Source: Larkinella sp. C7
GTDB taxonomy: Bacteria > Bacteroidota > Bacteroidia > Cytophagales > Spirosomataceae
Length of the DNA stretch: 64,000 bases
Direction: 5' to 3'
NCBI RefSeq assembly: GCF_006149005.1
Contig: NZ_VBSL01000002.1
Location: forward strand, 186,001 to 250,000
Part shown: in pieces, positions 9,385 through 18,176 of the stretch
How the letters are laid out: each line of letters opens with the position of its first letter
Numbering within the stretch: the stretch's first letter is position 1
Program-made: the position numbers and the translations under genes
Notes under the pieces: model-generated
What the model was told of the DNA's origin: nothing
Database searches by the model: none
The model's input: the letters and a program-made list of their open reading frames with translations, nothing else

Positions 9385-10497
9385 TCATTCCTTGCACTCG
9401 TAGCCCGCTTTACCCTCTAAAGTAATGCGGTTGCCCTCCCGTTTAATGAGTAAACCCATCGCTTCCGCCGTAATTGACAGGACATTATCCAGTTTTTCAT
9501 TCTCGAAAGCCAGGGTAGATGTAAATTCGCAACGGCCTAACCGTTCGTTTGCCAGATGAATATCAGCATGATACACCTCGTTGAGTGTCTCCACAATTTT
9601 GCTCAGGGGTTCTCTGTCAAACACCAGCCGCCCGGTTTTGAAGGCCATGGAATTGGCGTCGAACCGGAGTGCTTTGATGAGGGTGTCTTTCTTCGCGTCA
9701 AAAACCGCCTGTTCATCTTTGACCAGCGTAACTTCTTTGGTTTTGGTAGAAAATTTCACTTTTCCGGTACGAACCGCCACCCGCACGTCCGCCGTATACG
9801 CCCGAATGCTGAATGACGTTCCCAACACCTGAACGGTCGTGTTGCGAACCTGAATCCGGAAGGGTTTGGTCGGGTCGGGTTTGATATCGAAAAAGGCTTC
9901 GCCGGTCAGTTGAACCTCGCGGCTATCGTCGGCAAATGATTCGGGATAGGTGAGCTTACTGTCGCGGTTCAGCAAAACCCGGCTGCCATCAGGCAGAACT
10001 TTCTCAATTTTCTGATCGGCGGTCACGGCAGCCACCTGAGCTACCGGAACGGTTTCGGTTTCTTTCGTGAAAAACCACAGCAATCCCGACAACAAAACCA
10101 CCGTTGCGGCCACGGCCCACACCGGCGATTGCCACCAGCTACGGGTCCGGTTGCTCCGAACCGGCGTAACAGGCAACGGTTTTATGACGGATTCCGGCGG
10201 GGCTTCTACCGGTTTTGTCGGGCTGAGTTTATCTTCGGTTTCGGACGAAGACCGCATTTTGCCCCGCATTTTCTGCCAGGCCGCATCGGTATTGACCGGA
10301 ATCGACGGCGATTGGGCTTTCTGGCTCAGCTTCCCGGCCGTATCCCAAATCCGCTCGAAGCGGTCGAATTCCTGACGCTCGGAGTTGTCCTGATCCAGCC
10401 AGCGCTGTACCCGTTCCGACTCGGCAGCATCGGTCTCCCCGGCCAGGAATTTCCCCAGCAGGTCGTCGTCGATTCGGTTTTCGGGTTGATCAGGCAT
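9385..10497 (-). CDS. FecR-family anti-sigma factor
   Basis: Inner-membrane anti-sigma regulator of 370 residues. The cytoplasmic N-terminal helical region (1-60, DDDLLGKFLAGETDAAESERVQRWL) would hold the sigma factor. One membrane segment lies near 124-146 (WAVAATVVLLSGLLWFF). The periplasmic FecR domain (about 160-255; VLPDGSRVLLNRDSKLTYPE, GEAFFDIKPDPTKPF) is followed by a DUF4974-type domain (about 285-365; LVFDREPLSKIVETLNEVY). It lies downstream of the sigma gene and upstream of the STN repeat protein on the same strand, giving a complete signalling cassette: sigma, FecR, surface STN protein. Confidence 0.92.
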   Translation of the reverse strand: MPDQPENRIDDDLLGKFLAGETDAAESERVQRWLDQDNSERQEFDRFERIWDTAGKLSQKAQSPSIPVNTDAAWQKMRGKMRSSSETEDKLSPTKPVEAPPESVIKPLPVTPVRSNRTRSWWQSPVWAVAATVVLLSGLLWFFTKETETVPVAQVAAVTADQKIEKVLPDGSRVLLNRDSKLTYPESFADDSREVQLTGEAFFDIKPDPTKPFRIQVRNTTVQVLGTSFSIRAYTADVRVAVRTGKVKFSTKTKEVTLVKDEQAVFDAKKDTLIKALRFDANSMAFKTGRLVFDREPLSKIVETLNEVYHADIHLANERLGRCEFTSTLAFENEKLDNVLSITAEAMGLLIKREGNRITLEGKAGYECKE

Positions 10498-10519
10498 TTA
10501 TTTTTTAGAGTAAAGATTC

Positions 10520-10590
10520 AAGACATGAGATTAGAGATAAAATGATTTTCAGTGAAATACCTGTTTTTTTAGTCTATATTCTCTTGTCTC
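10520..10590 (-). repeat. Degenerate 3' hairpin between the sigma and fecR genes
   Basis: A weak inverted repeat pairs AGACATGAGATTAGAG (10520-10535) with a segment near 10574-10589 containing CTCTTGTCT. It follows the sigma stop codon, the position typical of the longer hairpins in this window, but the pairing is poor. It is at best a decayed member. Confidence 0.3.
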
Positions 10591-10602
10591 TCCTCTACCT
10601 TC

Positions 10603-11208
10603 TTAATTTAAAAAAAGTACCATCAAAAGCGGCAGATAATCCGCCAGTTCGGTTCGTAAAATGCGCAGGGCTTTCCCGATCTGGTTTTCCACGGTTTTGA
10701 TGGAAAGCCCGAGTTGATCGGCAATCTCCTGGTACTTCATCTCTTCAAACCGGCTCATCGCAAAAATCAGCCGGCATTGTTCCGGCAACCGCTGAATGGC
10801 CACCTGCAAACGTTCCGACAACTCGTCGGCAATCAACGTCTGCATGGGCGCTTCCGCCGACGACTGGAACATCTCGACCTCGTAAGCCGCCTGCTCGCGG
10901 TGTTCCGACTGCACCGACAAATGCCGGATGCGGTTCAGGCAGCGGTTGTGTACTGAACGATACAAATACGACTTCAGCGAAACCGTAATTTCCAGGGTGT
11001 CGCGTTTTTCCCAAACCGCCAGAAAAACCGCCTGCACCGCTTCTTCGGCATCATCCCAATCGTGCAGGAACGTGCGGGCATACTGGCACAACGATGCGTA
11101 ATGGTGCCGGAACACGGCCTCAAACGCGGGTTCGTCGCCCAGTCGTATCGCATGAATTAATTCCTGATCGGTCCGTTGCACGTAGTTGCGTCCGTTTTTT
11201 CGTGGCAA
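10603..11208 (-). CDS. RNA polymerase sigma-70 factor, ECF type (FecI-like, Bacteroidota expansion)
   Basis: ECF sigma factor of 201 residues. Region 2 runs about 25-95 (FEAVFRHHYASLCQYARTFL, DAEEAVQAVFLAVWEKRD, SYLYRSVHNRCLN). Region 4 runs about 130-190 (LPEQCRLIFAMSRFEEMKYQ, then IADQLGLSIKTVENQIGKAL). It should recruit core RNA polymerase when released by the FecR-type protein encoded next on the same strand. The start at 11208 leaves a short basic tail before region 2, and later starts are possible. It is the first gene of the sigma-FecR-STN operon. Confidence 0.92.
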   Translation of the reverse strand: MPRKNGRNYVQRTDQELIHAIRLGDEPAFEAVFRHHYASLCQYARTFLHDWDDAEEAVQAVFLAVWEKRDTLEITVSLKSYLYRSVHNRCLNRIRHLSVQSEHREQAAYEVEMFQSSAEAPMQTLIADELSERLQVAIQRLPEQCRLIFAMSRFEEMKYQEIADQLGLSIKTVENQIGKALRILRTELADYLPLLMVLFLN

Positions 11209-11437
11209 ATCTACTACTCTTTTTTGAACCCGTATCTACTGCAACTACCGGTATGACACCCAAATGGTTGATTCCCCCCATGAATGGTAGATTTTTTTTT
11301 CTAAACGGTAGTGAATTTTAACCCGCCAAACCCCAAAGTGCGCTAAGCGAGCCTGGGAACAGGAAAAGTGGGATTACTGGCAGGCGTTGTGTGGGTGTTG
11401 AGCGAATGAGATGCTGGAAGCAACCAGGTAAATGCCA

Positions 11438-12082
11438 TTACAGAGCCCCGGCAAAAAACGGGTCTAAAAAGTCTTTCAGGGGTTTTAAGACAGGATTAAT
11501 TGGATCAATATTCCAGTGTCTTACTTCACGATAATCTCTTTTTCGCTCTTTAATTTTCTCTTTTTGCGAATCAGAATCGTCCAGCAAGGCTTCCAGATAG
11601 GCGTAAATTTTAGTTTTTCGGGCTGGGGTGGTGAATTTGCCGGTATTTGTCATCGCGGTTTCTTTGGATTTCAAACAATCTTCATACGCTTGCCAGCAAT
11701 CAAAAATCACTTGATTTCCGGGATGAATCAACGACTCAAGCAAGGTCTCTAAATCGCCATCCAACTCATTATTGGGAAACAAGAAAAATCTAAAACCGTG
11801 AATTTGACTATGTGCAAGCAAATTGGCGTGATTGACAGAAAACTCGTCCGCATCAAAAATGACCAAAGCTGATTTACCGGTTATCGCTAATGTTTGAAAT
11901 ATAGGGATGAGTCTTTTCAATTTATTGGCGCTATCGAATGCATCTTTACCTTCCAGTTCTAAAATGTCACCGGCTTTGTACATGCTTCCAAGAGCCATTT
12001 CCACTCCATACCATTCAAAAATCAAGTCCTGCAAAAACTTTTGATCAGCAACTCCCTCTACAAAAATCTGTACCGGACTCAT
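11438..12082 (-). CDS. DUF3226-like TOPRIM-fold protein, probable nuclease partner of the upstream ATPase
   Basis: Protein of 214 residues. It shows a TOPRIM signature: FVEGVADQKFL with Glu9, the acidic pair in VIFDADE (Asp77 and Asp79), and GDLETLL (Glu112). The segment KTKIYAYLEALL near 157-168 also fits DUF3226 proteins. TOPRIM folds bind metal and act on nucleic acid in OLD-family nucleases. The start ATG overlaps the ATPase stop as ATGA, so the two are translated together. Pairs of an SMC/ABC-like ATPase with a TOPRIM protein occur in OLD/Gabija, PARIS and AbiL-like phage defence. That role is inference here; the exact family should be checked. Confidence 0.7.
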   Translation of the reverse strand: MSPVQIFVEGVADQKFLQDLIFEWYGVEMALGSMYKAGDILELEGKDAFDSANKLKRLIPIFQTLAITGKSALVIFDADEFSVNHANLLAHSQIHGFRFFLFPNNELDGDLETLLESLIHPGNQVIFDCWQAYEDCLKSKETAMTNTGKFTTPARKTKIYAYLEALLDDSDSQKEKIKERKRDYREVRHWNIDPINPVLKPLKDFLDPFFAGAL

Positions 12083-13197
12083 AATTTTCCTCCACGGGTG
12101 TTAAAGCCAATGTTTATTGCATATTCGAATTGCTCAAAGTCATAGGTAATTGCTTTCACCTGCCCTTCTGTATCTTCAATCATTGTAATGTTGCGAGCAT
12201 CAGACTGAAATTGCTTCATGTCGTCATCCTGCAAAGCTTCAATGAAAGCTTGCTGGCATTCCAGGCTATGAGTTGTGGCAAAAAGTTGGACACTATATTT
12301 GCTATGAGCATTTATTACAGCTTTCCAAAAATCTTTCAATTTACTAAAATGAATACCGTCTCCAATCTCGTCAATCATTAAACGGTGCCCCTGCGCAACT
12401 ATAATTTCTAAAAATATTCTTGTTGCTTTTACAGTTCCATCACCAAACATTGATAATGGACGAATCGTATTATCATTCTTTAAACTAACGCCTAACACTT
12501 CGTGAGAGCTCGATAATTTGTGTGGTCTAAATTCCTCAAGATCAACTATAAAAAAACTAACTTCCCTTTCCAATTCTTTCCGAAGAGCTTTATTTGAATT
12601 ATAAAATTTATAGTACACATCCAATACATCTCCTTTATATCCTATATTTGCCGGAATATAAGGCAAATAATTTTTCTCATTTGGCTTTAAATTAATAGAT
12701 AATCCTTCAAAATACGCAGGCATTATTGATTGATCTTTTATAACATAATTATCGGAATCATAAGTACCTATCAACCAATTGTCTGGAACAATATTAATCA
12801 CTCCATTTTTTAGCAAATACTTTTCATCGTCATCCAATTCACGATGAGGCTTCAACAAAAAAGTTAGATGAAAATCTTCATAGCCTTTAATAATTATCCT
12901 TACTGGCTTATTAATATCTTTATAAATAAATTGCCAGAAATCAGTTTGTTGAATATCTTGATAAGTTATATTCTTACTTTCAAGCTCAAAAGTCCCCCTA
13001 AAAGAAAAGGAATTATAGTAGTTTATGGCATGCTTAAAAATATCATTTGCATCAAACGTCAACGCTTCCAAAACCGACGTCTTCCCCACATTATTATCCC
13101 CGACAATCAAATTAAATTGCCCCAGATTGGACATTTCAAACGAATCGAACCGTTTGAAATTCTCAATCTTGAAGTAGGTTAAATGCTGCTTTTCCAT
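12079..13197 (-). CDS. AAA-type (AAA_15/AAA_21, SMC/ABC-like) ATPase of a two-gene module
   Basis: Protein of 372 residues. Landmarks are FKIENFKRFDSF at the N-terminus, Walker A GDNNVGKTS (33-41), an ABC-signature-like SMFGDGTVK (249-257), Walker B RLMIDEIGDGIH (Asp275, Glu276) and the switch histidine in ATTHS (His310). The middle (about 60-230) is a variable insert. The gene is clearly AT-rich: I count 25% G+C in 12901-12960 and 27% in 12601-12660, against 60% in 13801-13860 of the neighbouring carboxylase gene. This and the position between housekeeping genes suggest horizontal transfer. It begins 18 bp after the carboxylase stop and overlaps the TOPRIM gene by 4 bp. Confidence 0.85.
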   Translation of the reverse strand: MEKQHLTYFKIENFKRFDSFEMSNLGQFNLIVGDNNVGKTSVLEALTFDANDIFKHAINYYNSFSFRGTFELESKNITYQDIQQTDFWQFIYKDINKPVRIIIKGYEDFHLTFLLKPHRELDDDEKYLLKNGVINIVPDNWLIGTYDSDNYVIKDQSIMPAYFEGLSINLKPNEKNYLPYIPANIGYKGDVLDVYYKFYNSNKALRKELEREVSFFIVDLEEFRPHKLSSSHEVLGVSLKNDNTIRPLSMFGDGTVKATRIFLEIIVAQGHRLMIDEIGDGIHFSKLKDFWKAVINAHSKYSVQLFATTHSLECQQAFIEALQDDDMKQFQSDARNITMIEDTEGQVKAITYDFEQFEYAINIGFNTRGGKL

Positions 13198-13215
13198 TTC
13201 GCTACGTGATTCGGT

Positions 13216-14772
13216 TTACAACGGAATATTCCCGTGTTTTTTCTTCGGCAAGGTCGCCACTTTGTTTTCCAGCATCTGAAACGCCCGGATCAGTTTCTGG
13301 CGGGTTTGCTCGGGGTAAATCACCTCGTCGATGTAGCCCCGGTGTGCCGCCCGGTAGGGGTTGGCAAACTTGGTGGTGTAGTCCAGCACCTTCTCCTGCA
13401 AACGGGCCTGCGGATCGGCGGCTTCGGCAATTTCGCGTTTGAAAATGATCTCGGCGGCCCCGCTTGCTCCCATGACGGCGATTTCGGCAGTCGGCCAGGC
13501 GTAGTTCATGTCGGCCCCGATGTGCTTGGAATTCATCACGTCATAAGCTCCGCCGTAGGCTTTGCGGGTAATGACCGTCACGCGCGGAACCGTCGCTTCG
13601 CAGAAAGCGTAGAGCAGTTTCGCGCCATTCGTAATGATCGCGTTCCACTCCTGGTCGGTGCCGGGCAAAAAACCGGGGACATCTTCCAGCACCAGCAGCG
13701 GAATGTTGAAACTATCGCAAAACCGCACAAACCGGGCGGCTTTGGTGCTGGCGTCGATGTCCAGAACCCCCGCCAGAATCGCCGGTTGATTCCCAACGAC
13801 GCCAATGCTGCGCCCCGCCAAGCGGGCAAAACCAACGACGATGTTTTCGGCAAACGCCTTATGGACTTCAAAAAAGCTGCCGACATCCACAATTTCCTCG
13901 ATCACCTCGCGCATGTCGTACGGCTGATTCGGGTTTTCGGGAATGATCGCGTTCAGTTTCGGGCGGTTTTCGTCCGCCGGTTCATACGGCAGCCGAATCG
14001 GGTCGTCCTCACAGTTTTGCGGAACGTAGCTCAACAGTTTTTTGATGTATTGGATACATTCCAGTTCGTTGGCGCAGGCGAAATGCGTGACTCCGGATTT
14101 GGTGCTGTGCGTGCTGGCCCCACCCAGTTCTTCCGCCGTCACGTTTTCGTGCGTCACGGTTTTCACCACGTTCGGCCCGGTCACGAACATGTAGGACGTG
14201 TTTTCAACCATCAGAATGAAATCCGTGATGGCCGGCGAATAAACCGCCCCGCCCGCGCACGGCCCCATCACCGCCGAAATCTGCGGGACGACGCCGGAAG
14301 CCAGCGTGTTGCGGTAAAAAATATCGGCATATCCGGCCAGCGACAATACGCCCTCCTGAATCCGGGCGCCCCCCGAATCGTTCAAACCGACCACCGGCGC
14401 GCCGTTTTTCATGGCCAGATCCATGATCTTGCAAATCTTCTCAGCATGGGTTTCGGACAGAGCCCCCCCGAAAACCGTAAAATCCTGCGCAAAAACGTAG
14501 GTCAGTCGCCCGTGGATGGTGCCGTAACCCGTCACCACACCGTCACCGAGGTAGTGTTCCTTGTCGAGTCCGAAATCGCGGGTGCGGTGCATGACGAACT
14601 TGCCGATTTCCTCGAACGAACCTTCGTCGACCAGCAGGGCAATGCGCTCGCGGGCGGTCAGTTTCCCCTTTTTATGCTGAGCGTCGATGCGCTTCTGACC
14701 TCCGCCCAGTTCGGCTTCAGCATTTTTATGATCAAGAATTTCGGTTTTGGCTGACTTAATTTCTGCGTCCAT
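13216..14772 (-). CDS. Acyl-CoA carboxylase, carboxyltransferase (beta) subunit, probably propionyl-CoA type
   Basis: Cytosolic carboxyltransferase of 518 residues from the start [15 protein letters not shown] at 14772; the frame extends 10 residues further without support. It transfers carboxyl from biotin to an acyl-CoA such as propionyl-CoA. Typical motifs are [37 protein letters not shown], the acyl-CoA oxyanion segments GGARIQEGV and [13 protein letters not shown], and [15 protein letters not shown] with [16 protein letters not shown] in the C-terminal half. Length and motifs are complete. No alpha (biotin carboxylase) subunit gene lies in the window. It is divergent from the beta-propeller lipoprotein operon. 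Confidence 0.9.
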   Translation of the reverse strand: MDAEIKSAKTEILDHKNAEAELGGGQKRIDAQHKKGKLTARERIALLVDEGSFEEIGKFVMHRTRDFGLDKEHYLGDGVVTGYGTIHGRLTYVFAQDFTVFGGALSETHAEKICKIMDLAMKNGAPVVGLNDSGGARIQEGVLSLAGYADIFYRNTLASGVVPQISAVMGPCAGGAVYSPAITDFILMVENTSYMFVTGPNVVKTVTHENVTAEELGGASTHSTKSGVTHFACANELECIQYIKKLLSYVPQNCEDDPIRLPYEPADENRPKLNAIIPENPNQPYDMREVIEEIVDVGSFFEVHKAFAENIVVGFARLAGRSIGVVGNQPAILAGVLDIDASTKAARFVRFCDSFNIPLLVLEDVPGFLPGTDQEWNAIITNGAKLLYAFCEATVPRVTVITRKAYGGAYDVMNSKHIGADMNYAWPTAEIAVMGASGAAEIIFKREIAEAADPQARLQEKVLDYTTKFANPYRAAHRGYIDEVIYPEQTRQKLIRAFQMLENKVATLPKKKHGNIPL

Positions 14773-14875
14773 GCAAGGGCTGAATTGAATGTATAGCGAC
14801 AAAAATAATTTTTATTACGGAATCCAACGTTTTTATACGAATTTGAATCCTTGTTGCAAAAACCTGCACCTTCCC

Positions 14876-15424
14876 ATGAAACAACTCTTCTGTCCTCTCT
14901 GCCTTCGCCCATTGCTGAGCCCGCTACTGCTGCTGGCGGTATTCGGCTGCGAGTTCAACCGCGAAATTGACTCCGAACAAACGTTTCAGGGCCTTCGCCC
15001 GGTGTATGCCACCTACGAAGAAATCCGCACGATCCAGACCCTGGCGCCCCAACCGCTGAAAAATCCCGGCAAAATTTACGTCAAAGGCGGATATTTGTTC
15101 ATCAACGAACCGGGAAAAGGAATTCACGTTGTCGACAACAGCGATCCGGCGGCTCCTAAAAAGCTGTCTTTCGTTTCGGTTCCCGCCAATGTCGACATGG
15201 CCGTGAAGGAAAACGTGCTCTATGTCGATAACGCCGTTGATCTGGTTGCCCTCGACATCACCGATCCCCGGAAAGTAACGGTTTTAAAACGAATAAAAGA
15301 CGCTTACCCCTATCCGTCCTATCCACAGCAACGCGGGGTGCAATTTGAATGCGCCAATCCCGAAAAAGGGGTGGTCGTTCGTTGGGAAACCGCCCAGCTC
15401 ACCGATCCGAAATGCTACCGCTAA
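14876..15424 (+). CDS. LVIVD-repeat-like lipoprotein
   Basis: Protein of 182 residues from the ATG at 14876; the frame begins at 14789 but the added residues precede the signal peptide. The signal ends at a lipobox-like LLAVFGC, so the mature protein is probably anchored by an N-terminal lipid-modified cysteine. The rest contains two or more LVIVD-type blades: GKIYVKGGYLFINEPGKGIH followed by VVDNSDPAAPKKLSFV, and VLYVDNAVDLVALDITDP. Such repeats form beta-propellers. It ends 11 bp before the next lipoprotein and 1.5 kb of genes follow in the same direction, so an operon is likely. Binding partner unknown. Confidence 0.75.
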   Translation: MKQLFCPLCLRPLLSPLLLLAVFGCEFNREIDSEQTFQGLRPVYATYEEIRTIQTLAPQPLKNPGKIYVKGGYLFINEPGKGIHVVDNSDPAAPKKLSFVSVPANVDMAVKENVLYVDNAVDLVALDITDPRKVTVLKRIKDAYPYPSYPQQRGVQFECANPEKGVVVRWETAQLTDPKCYR

Positions 15425-15435
15425 GCTCCTGCACC

Positions 15436-16194
15436 ATGAAAAATCCTCTACTTTTTATCTTAATCGGACTGACTACACTGGCGGGTTGTTCCGAAATGGG
15501 AAGTAAAGACGGCGCTTCCGTCAATCCCAACGGCGGCAGCGGAACGGGCGGTTCCATGGCGCGATTTGCCGTTGCGGGCAATTTCCTGTACGTCGTCAAT
15601 CAACATAGCTTGCAGGTATACGATGTGCAAAAAAGTGCCGATCCCAACAGTTTGAGCAAGGTATCGCTCGGTTTTGGCGTCGAAACGATTTTTCCGTACA
15701 ACAACCACCTGTTTATCGGAACGCAAACCGGGATGTACATCATGAACCTGGAAAATCCGGCCAAACCGCAACAAACCGCTTTGTACCGGCATATTTTCAG
15801 TTGCGATCCGGTGGTGGCGCAGGGGAATTACGCGTATGTTACCCTCCGCAGCGGAACCGCCTGCAACACCGGCCCCAACCGCCTGGAGGTGGTGGACATC
15901 TCGAATCTGGCAAACCCCGTGCAGGTGAATGAGATTTCGATGACGAACCCGCACGGCCTGGGCATCGACGGCAATCTGCTGTTCGTTTGCGAAGGCGATG
16001 CCGGTTTGAAAGTCTTCGACGTCAGCGATCCGGTCAAGCTGAAACTCATCAAAACTTTCGAGGATATTCGTTCCTACGACGTGATCCCGAACCGCTCGGT
16101 GCTGATCGTCACCGGTAAAGACGGTATTTTTCAATACCGCTATAATGCGTCCCAACAACTGACGCTGCTCAGCAAATTACCGATTGAGAACTGA
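15436..16194 (+). CDS. LVIVD-repeat beta-propeller lipoprotein
   Basis: Protein of 252 residues starting at MKNPLLFILIGLTTLAGCSE; the lipobox LAGC is clear. A short Gly/Ser/Asn linker follows. LVIVD-type blades then repeat, each like NFLYVVNQHSLQVYDVQ, NHLFIGTQTGMYIMNLENPA, RLEVVDISNLANPVQV and NLLFVCEGDAGLKVFDVSDP. The fold would be a small propeller displayed on the outer or periplasmic face. Its stop overlaps the next start as TGATG, which ties it to the third gene. The longer upstream frame from 15349 lies inside the previous gene and is rejected. Confidence 0.82.
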   Translation: MKNPLLFILIGLTTLAGCSEMGSKDGASVNPNGGSGTGGSMARFAVAGNFLYVVNQHSLQVYDVQKSADPNSLSKVSLGFGVETIFPYNNHLFIGTQTGMYIMNLENPAKPQQTALYRHIFSCDPVVAQGNYAYVTLRSGTACNTGPNRLEVVDISNLANPVQVNEISMTNPHGLGIDGNLLFVCEGDAGLKVFDVSDPVKLKLIKTFEDIRSYDVIPNRSVLIVTGKDGIFQYRYNASQQLTLLSKLPIEN

Positions 16195-16928
16195 TGAAAT
16201 ACCGTTTTCTGCCTGTTCTCGTCGGGTTGTGCTGGCTTCCGCTGAACGCGCTGGCTCAGTCGTTGCTATTGCCCGATACGCTCACACCGGTCCTGAATCA
16301 CCCTCCGCGCTGGGTGGTCAAGTTTGCGCCATTGGCGTTGTTCGACCTGGACAATACGATTCAGTTCGGTGCCGAGCGGCTTTTTGGCGGACGACACACC
16401 GTTCAGGCGGAGTTTGGCTACGGCTGGCGGGGCATCAATCTGTATCCGGATCGTCGGAACGACTTCGAAAATTTTGAAGTCTGGCGCGGCCGCGCCGAAT
16501 GGCGACGGTATTCCGGACGGTATCGCGGCTACCGCCGACCGCATTTCGCCACTCCACCCATCGGCCGGTATTTTGCGATCGAAACGTTTTTCAAACAACG
16601 GACGGTTCTGGAAAACACATCCGTCGGCCGGGAGTGCGTTGACGGCACCTGTGCCTATTTCGAACGCGGCACATTCCCGATGTACCGAACGGTTTGGGGC
16701 GTTCACTGCAAGTTCGGGCGTCAGTATGTGCTCACCATGCCGGGCGACAACCGTCTGCTGCTGGATTTTTTTGTCGGTTTGGGCTTCCGGGATGTCAGTC
16801 CGTATCGCTTTACGAATTCAGCCAACGACGATGTCATTACGCCCAACACGTTCAGCACCTGGAACACCCGCCAGGGCGGCCTGTTCCCGAGTGCAACGAT
16901 GGGTATAAAACTAGGATATGTTTTGTAA
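16194..16928 (+). CDS. Predicted outer-membrane or periplasmic beta-rich protein, DUF3575-like
   Basis: Protein of 244 residues with signal peptide MKYRFLPVLVGLCWLPLNAL. The body has alternating hydrophobic strands and the segment KFAPLALFDLDNTIQFGAER, similar to DUF3575-type small barrel proteins that start with a conserved 'VKxxPLxLxD' strand. Two cysteines lie close together (GRECVDGTCAYFERG, near 147-152) and could form a disulfide in the periplasm. It is the last gene of a three-gene operon with two propeller lipoproteins, starting by a 1-base overlap (TGATG). Its stop is 3 bp from the convergent gene's stop. Function not known. Confidence 0.65.
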   Translation: MKYRFLPVLVGLCWLPLNALAQSLLLPDTLTPVLNHPPRWVVKFAPLALFDLDNTIQFGAERLFGGRHTVQAEFGYGWRGINLYPDRRNDFENFEVWRGRAEWRRYSGRYRGYRRPHFATPPIGRYFAIETFFKQRTVLENTSVGRECVDGTCAYFERGTFPMYRTVWGVHCKFGRQYVLTMPGDNRLLLDFFVGLGFRDVSPYRFTNSANDDVITPNTFSTWNTRQGGLFPSATMGIKLGYVL

Positions 16929-16931
16929 GGT

Positions 16932-17780
16932 TTATTTGAGGGAATACGCTTTTACGGTATTGTGGAAAAACGTAGGAACAAACAGCGTTTTGGTTGCTGG
17001 ATTATACCCAATGTCAGCCGAGTTGATTTTCTCTTTTGACGTGTCCAACTTCAGTTCGGTCGATCCATCCGCCTGAACGTGCCAAATTTTTCCACCCCAC
17101 TCGGTGACGATATACTGCTTGTTTCCCAAAGCCACAATGCCATCGATACCACCCGATACTTTGGCGATCGTGCTCAGTTCCTTGGTTGTTGGATTCATGC
17201 TCAACAAAGAACCGTCACCGTTGCCGATCAGCACCTGACCATTTTCCACGAGAAGACCATTGGTGCCTTTGAGCGGAGCCCCTTCCAGAACCAGACTGGT
17301 TTTTCCCCCGGTCAAAGCCCACACTTTGCCGTTGCCCGAATCCGTGATGTAGACCACTCCCTTTTTGGCATCGACGGCAATATCATTGAGAAATTTGGCA
17401 CCTTCGACGGGATAGCGGTTGAGAATTTTGCCGGTTGCCAGCGCGATTTCAACAACCTGGGTCATTTCAGTTACATACAGTTTATTCCCCAAAACGCCCA
17501 TGCCTTTGGTTGAATTCAGGTTTTCGGTAAATTTCAACTGCATCACCTTTCCATCCAGGCCCACTTTGGCGATGTAGCTGCCTTTGTTTTCCAGTGACGG
17601 ACCGCCATTGATGCAGGCAACGTACAATACTTTTTTGCCGGGTTCAAAGAAAACGCTCTCGGGTGTCCGCAGCGTCGTATCCGTTTCCCAGACGGGTGTC
17701 AGTTCGATTTTTTGCGCCTGAACAGACGACGCGGTACGGAATACCAGACCAATCAGTGCGATGACAACTATTTTTTTCAT
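16932..17780 (-). CDS. SMP-30/NHL-type beta-propeller protein (gluconolactonase-like), secreted
   Basis: Protein of 282 residues with signal peptide MKKIVVIALIGLVFRTASSV. The fold is a six-bladed propeller of SMP-30/NHL style: GLDGKVMQLKFTENLNSTKG, FLNDIAVDAKKGVVYITDSG, NGKVWALTGGKTSLVLEGAP, GTNGLLVENGQVLIGNGDGS, IDGIVALGNKQYIVTEWGGK. Family members bind calcium and hydrolyse lactones, but this branch is often annotated only as 'ATP/GTP-binding' or hypothetical, so an enzyme role is not certain. It is transcribed alone from the 396-bp spacer shared with porQ. Confidence 0.78.
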   Translation of the reverse strand: MKKIVVIALIGLVFRTASSVQAQKIELTPVWETDTTLRTPESVFFEPGKKVLYVACINGGPSLENKGSYIAKVGLDGKVMQLKFTENLNSTKGMGVLGNKLYVTEMTQVVEIALATGKILNRYPVEGAKFLNDIAVDAKKGVVYITDSGNGKVWALTGGKTSLVLEGAPLKGTNGLLVENGQVLIGNGDGSLLSMNPTTKELSTIAKVSGGIDGIVALGNKQYIVTEWGGKIWHVQADGSTELKLDTSKEKINSADIGYNPATKTLFVPTFFHNTVKAYSLK

Positions 17781-18176
17781 ACGGGATAAGATTAAAATTA
17801 AAAACTGGCTGTTCAGCTTGACTTGCTATACCCGGCCAATGTAAATAATTTCTGGCAATTATTCTTAGGACGCTCGCTTTTTGCCCTGTACCCTGAAGGC
17901 CGGTGCCGGACCTGGACACAGCTTAGTCCGGATGCTAAAACCCCGTACCAACGTCCCTACCTTATTGATTTGAACCAAATAACCGCCGAAATCAATCTTT
18001 ATTAGCAGATGACTTTAGCGGTGGGCTGATAAGCCAAAAATGTGAATCCGGCCATTCTTTGGTTAAACTATTGAGGCCGGGCCGCGATACGGGAACGGGA
18101 CGATTTTGCTTGATCCCGTAAGAATTGTATTTTAGCAATCCGACGTTCAAGCGGTTCGTGAACTAAAGAATAGCCT
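17781..18176. other. Divergent spacer between the propeller gene and porQ
   Basis: This 396-bp region must contain promoters for both genes. A short perfect 7-bp inverted repeat TACGGGA...TCCCGTA lies near 18097-18121, upstream of porQ. A 60-codon plus-strand frame is present but has no start context or protein-like pattern. I see no RNA gene. Confidence 0.45.

Noticed and set aside
13234-14754. 506-codon plus-strand open frame
   Set aside because: It lies antisense to the well-supported carboxylase beta subunit. It has no family pattern and is rich in Arg, His and Gly, as expected from a shadow of a G+C-rich gene.
17823-18005. 60-codon frame upstream of porQ
   Set aside because: No start context, no likeness to a protein and random-looking composition.
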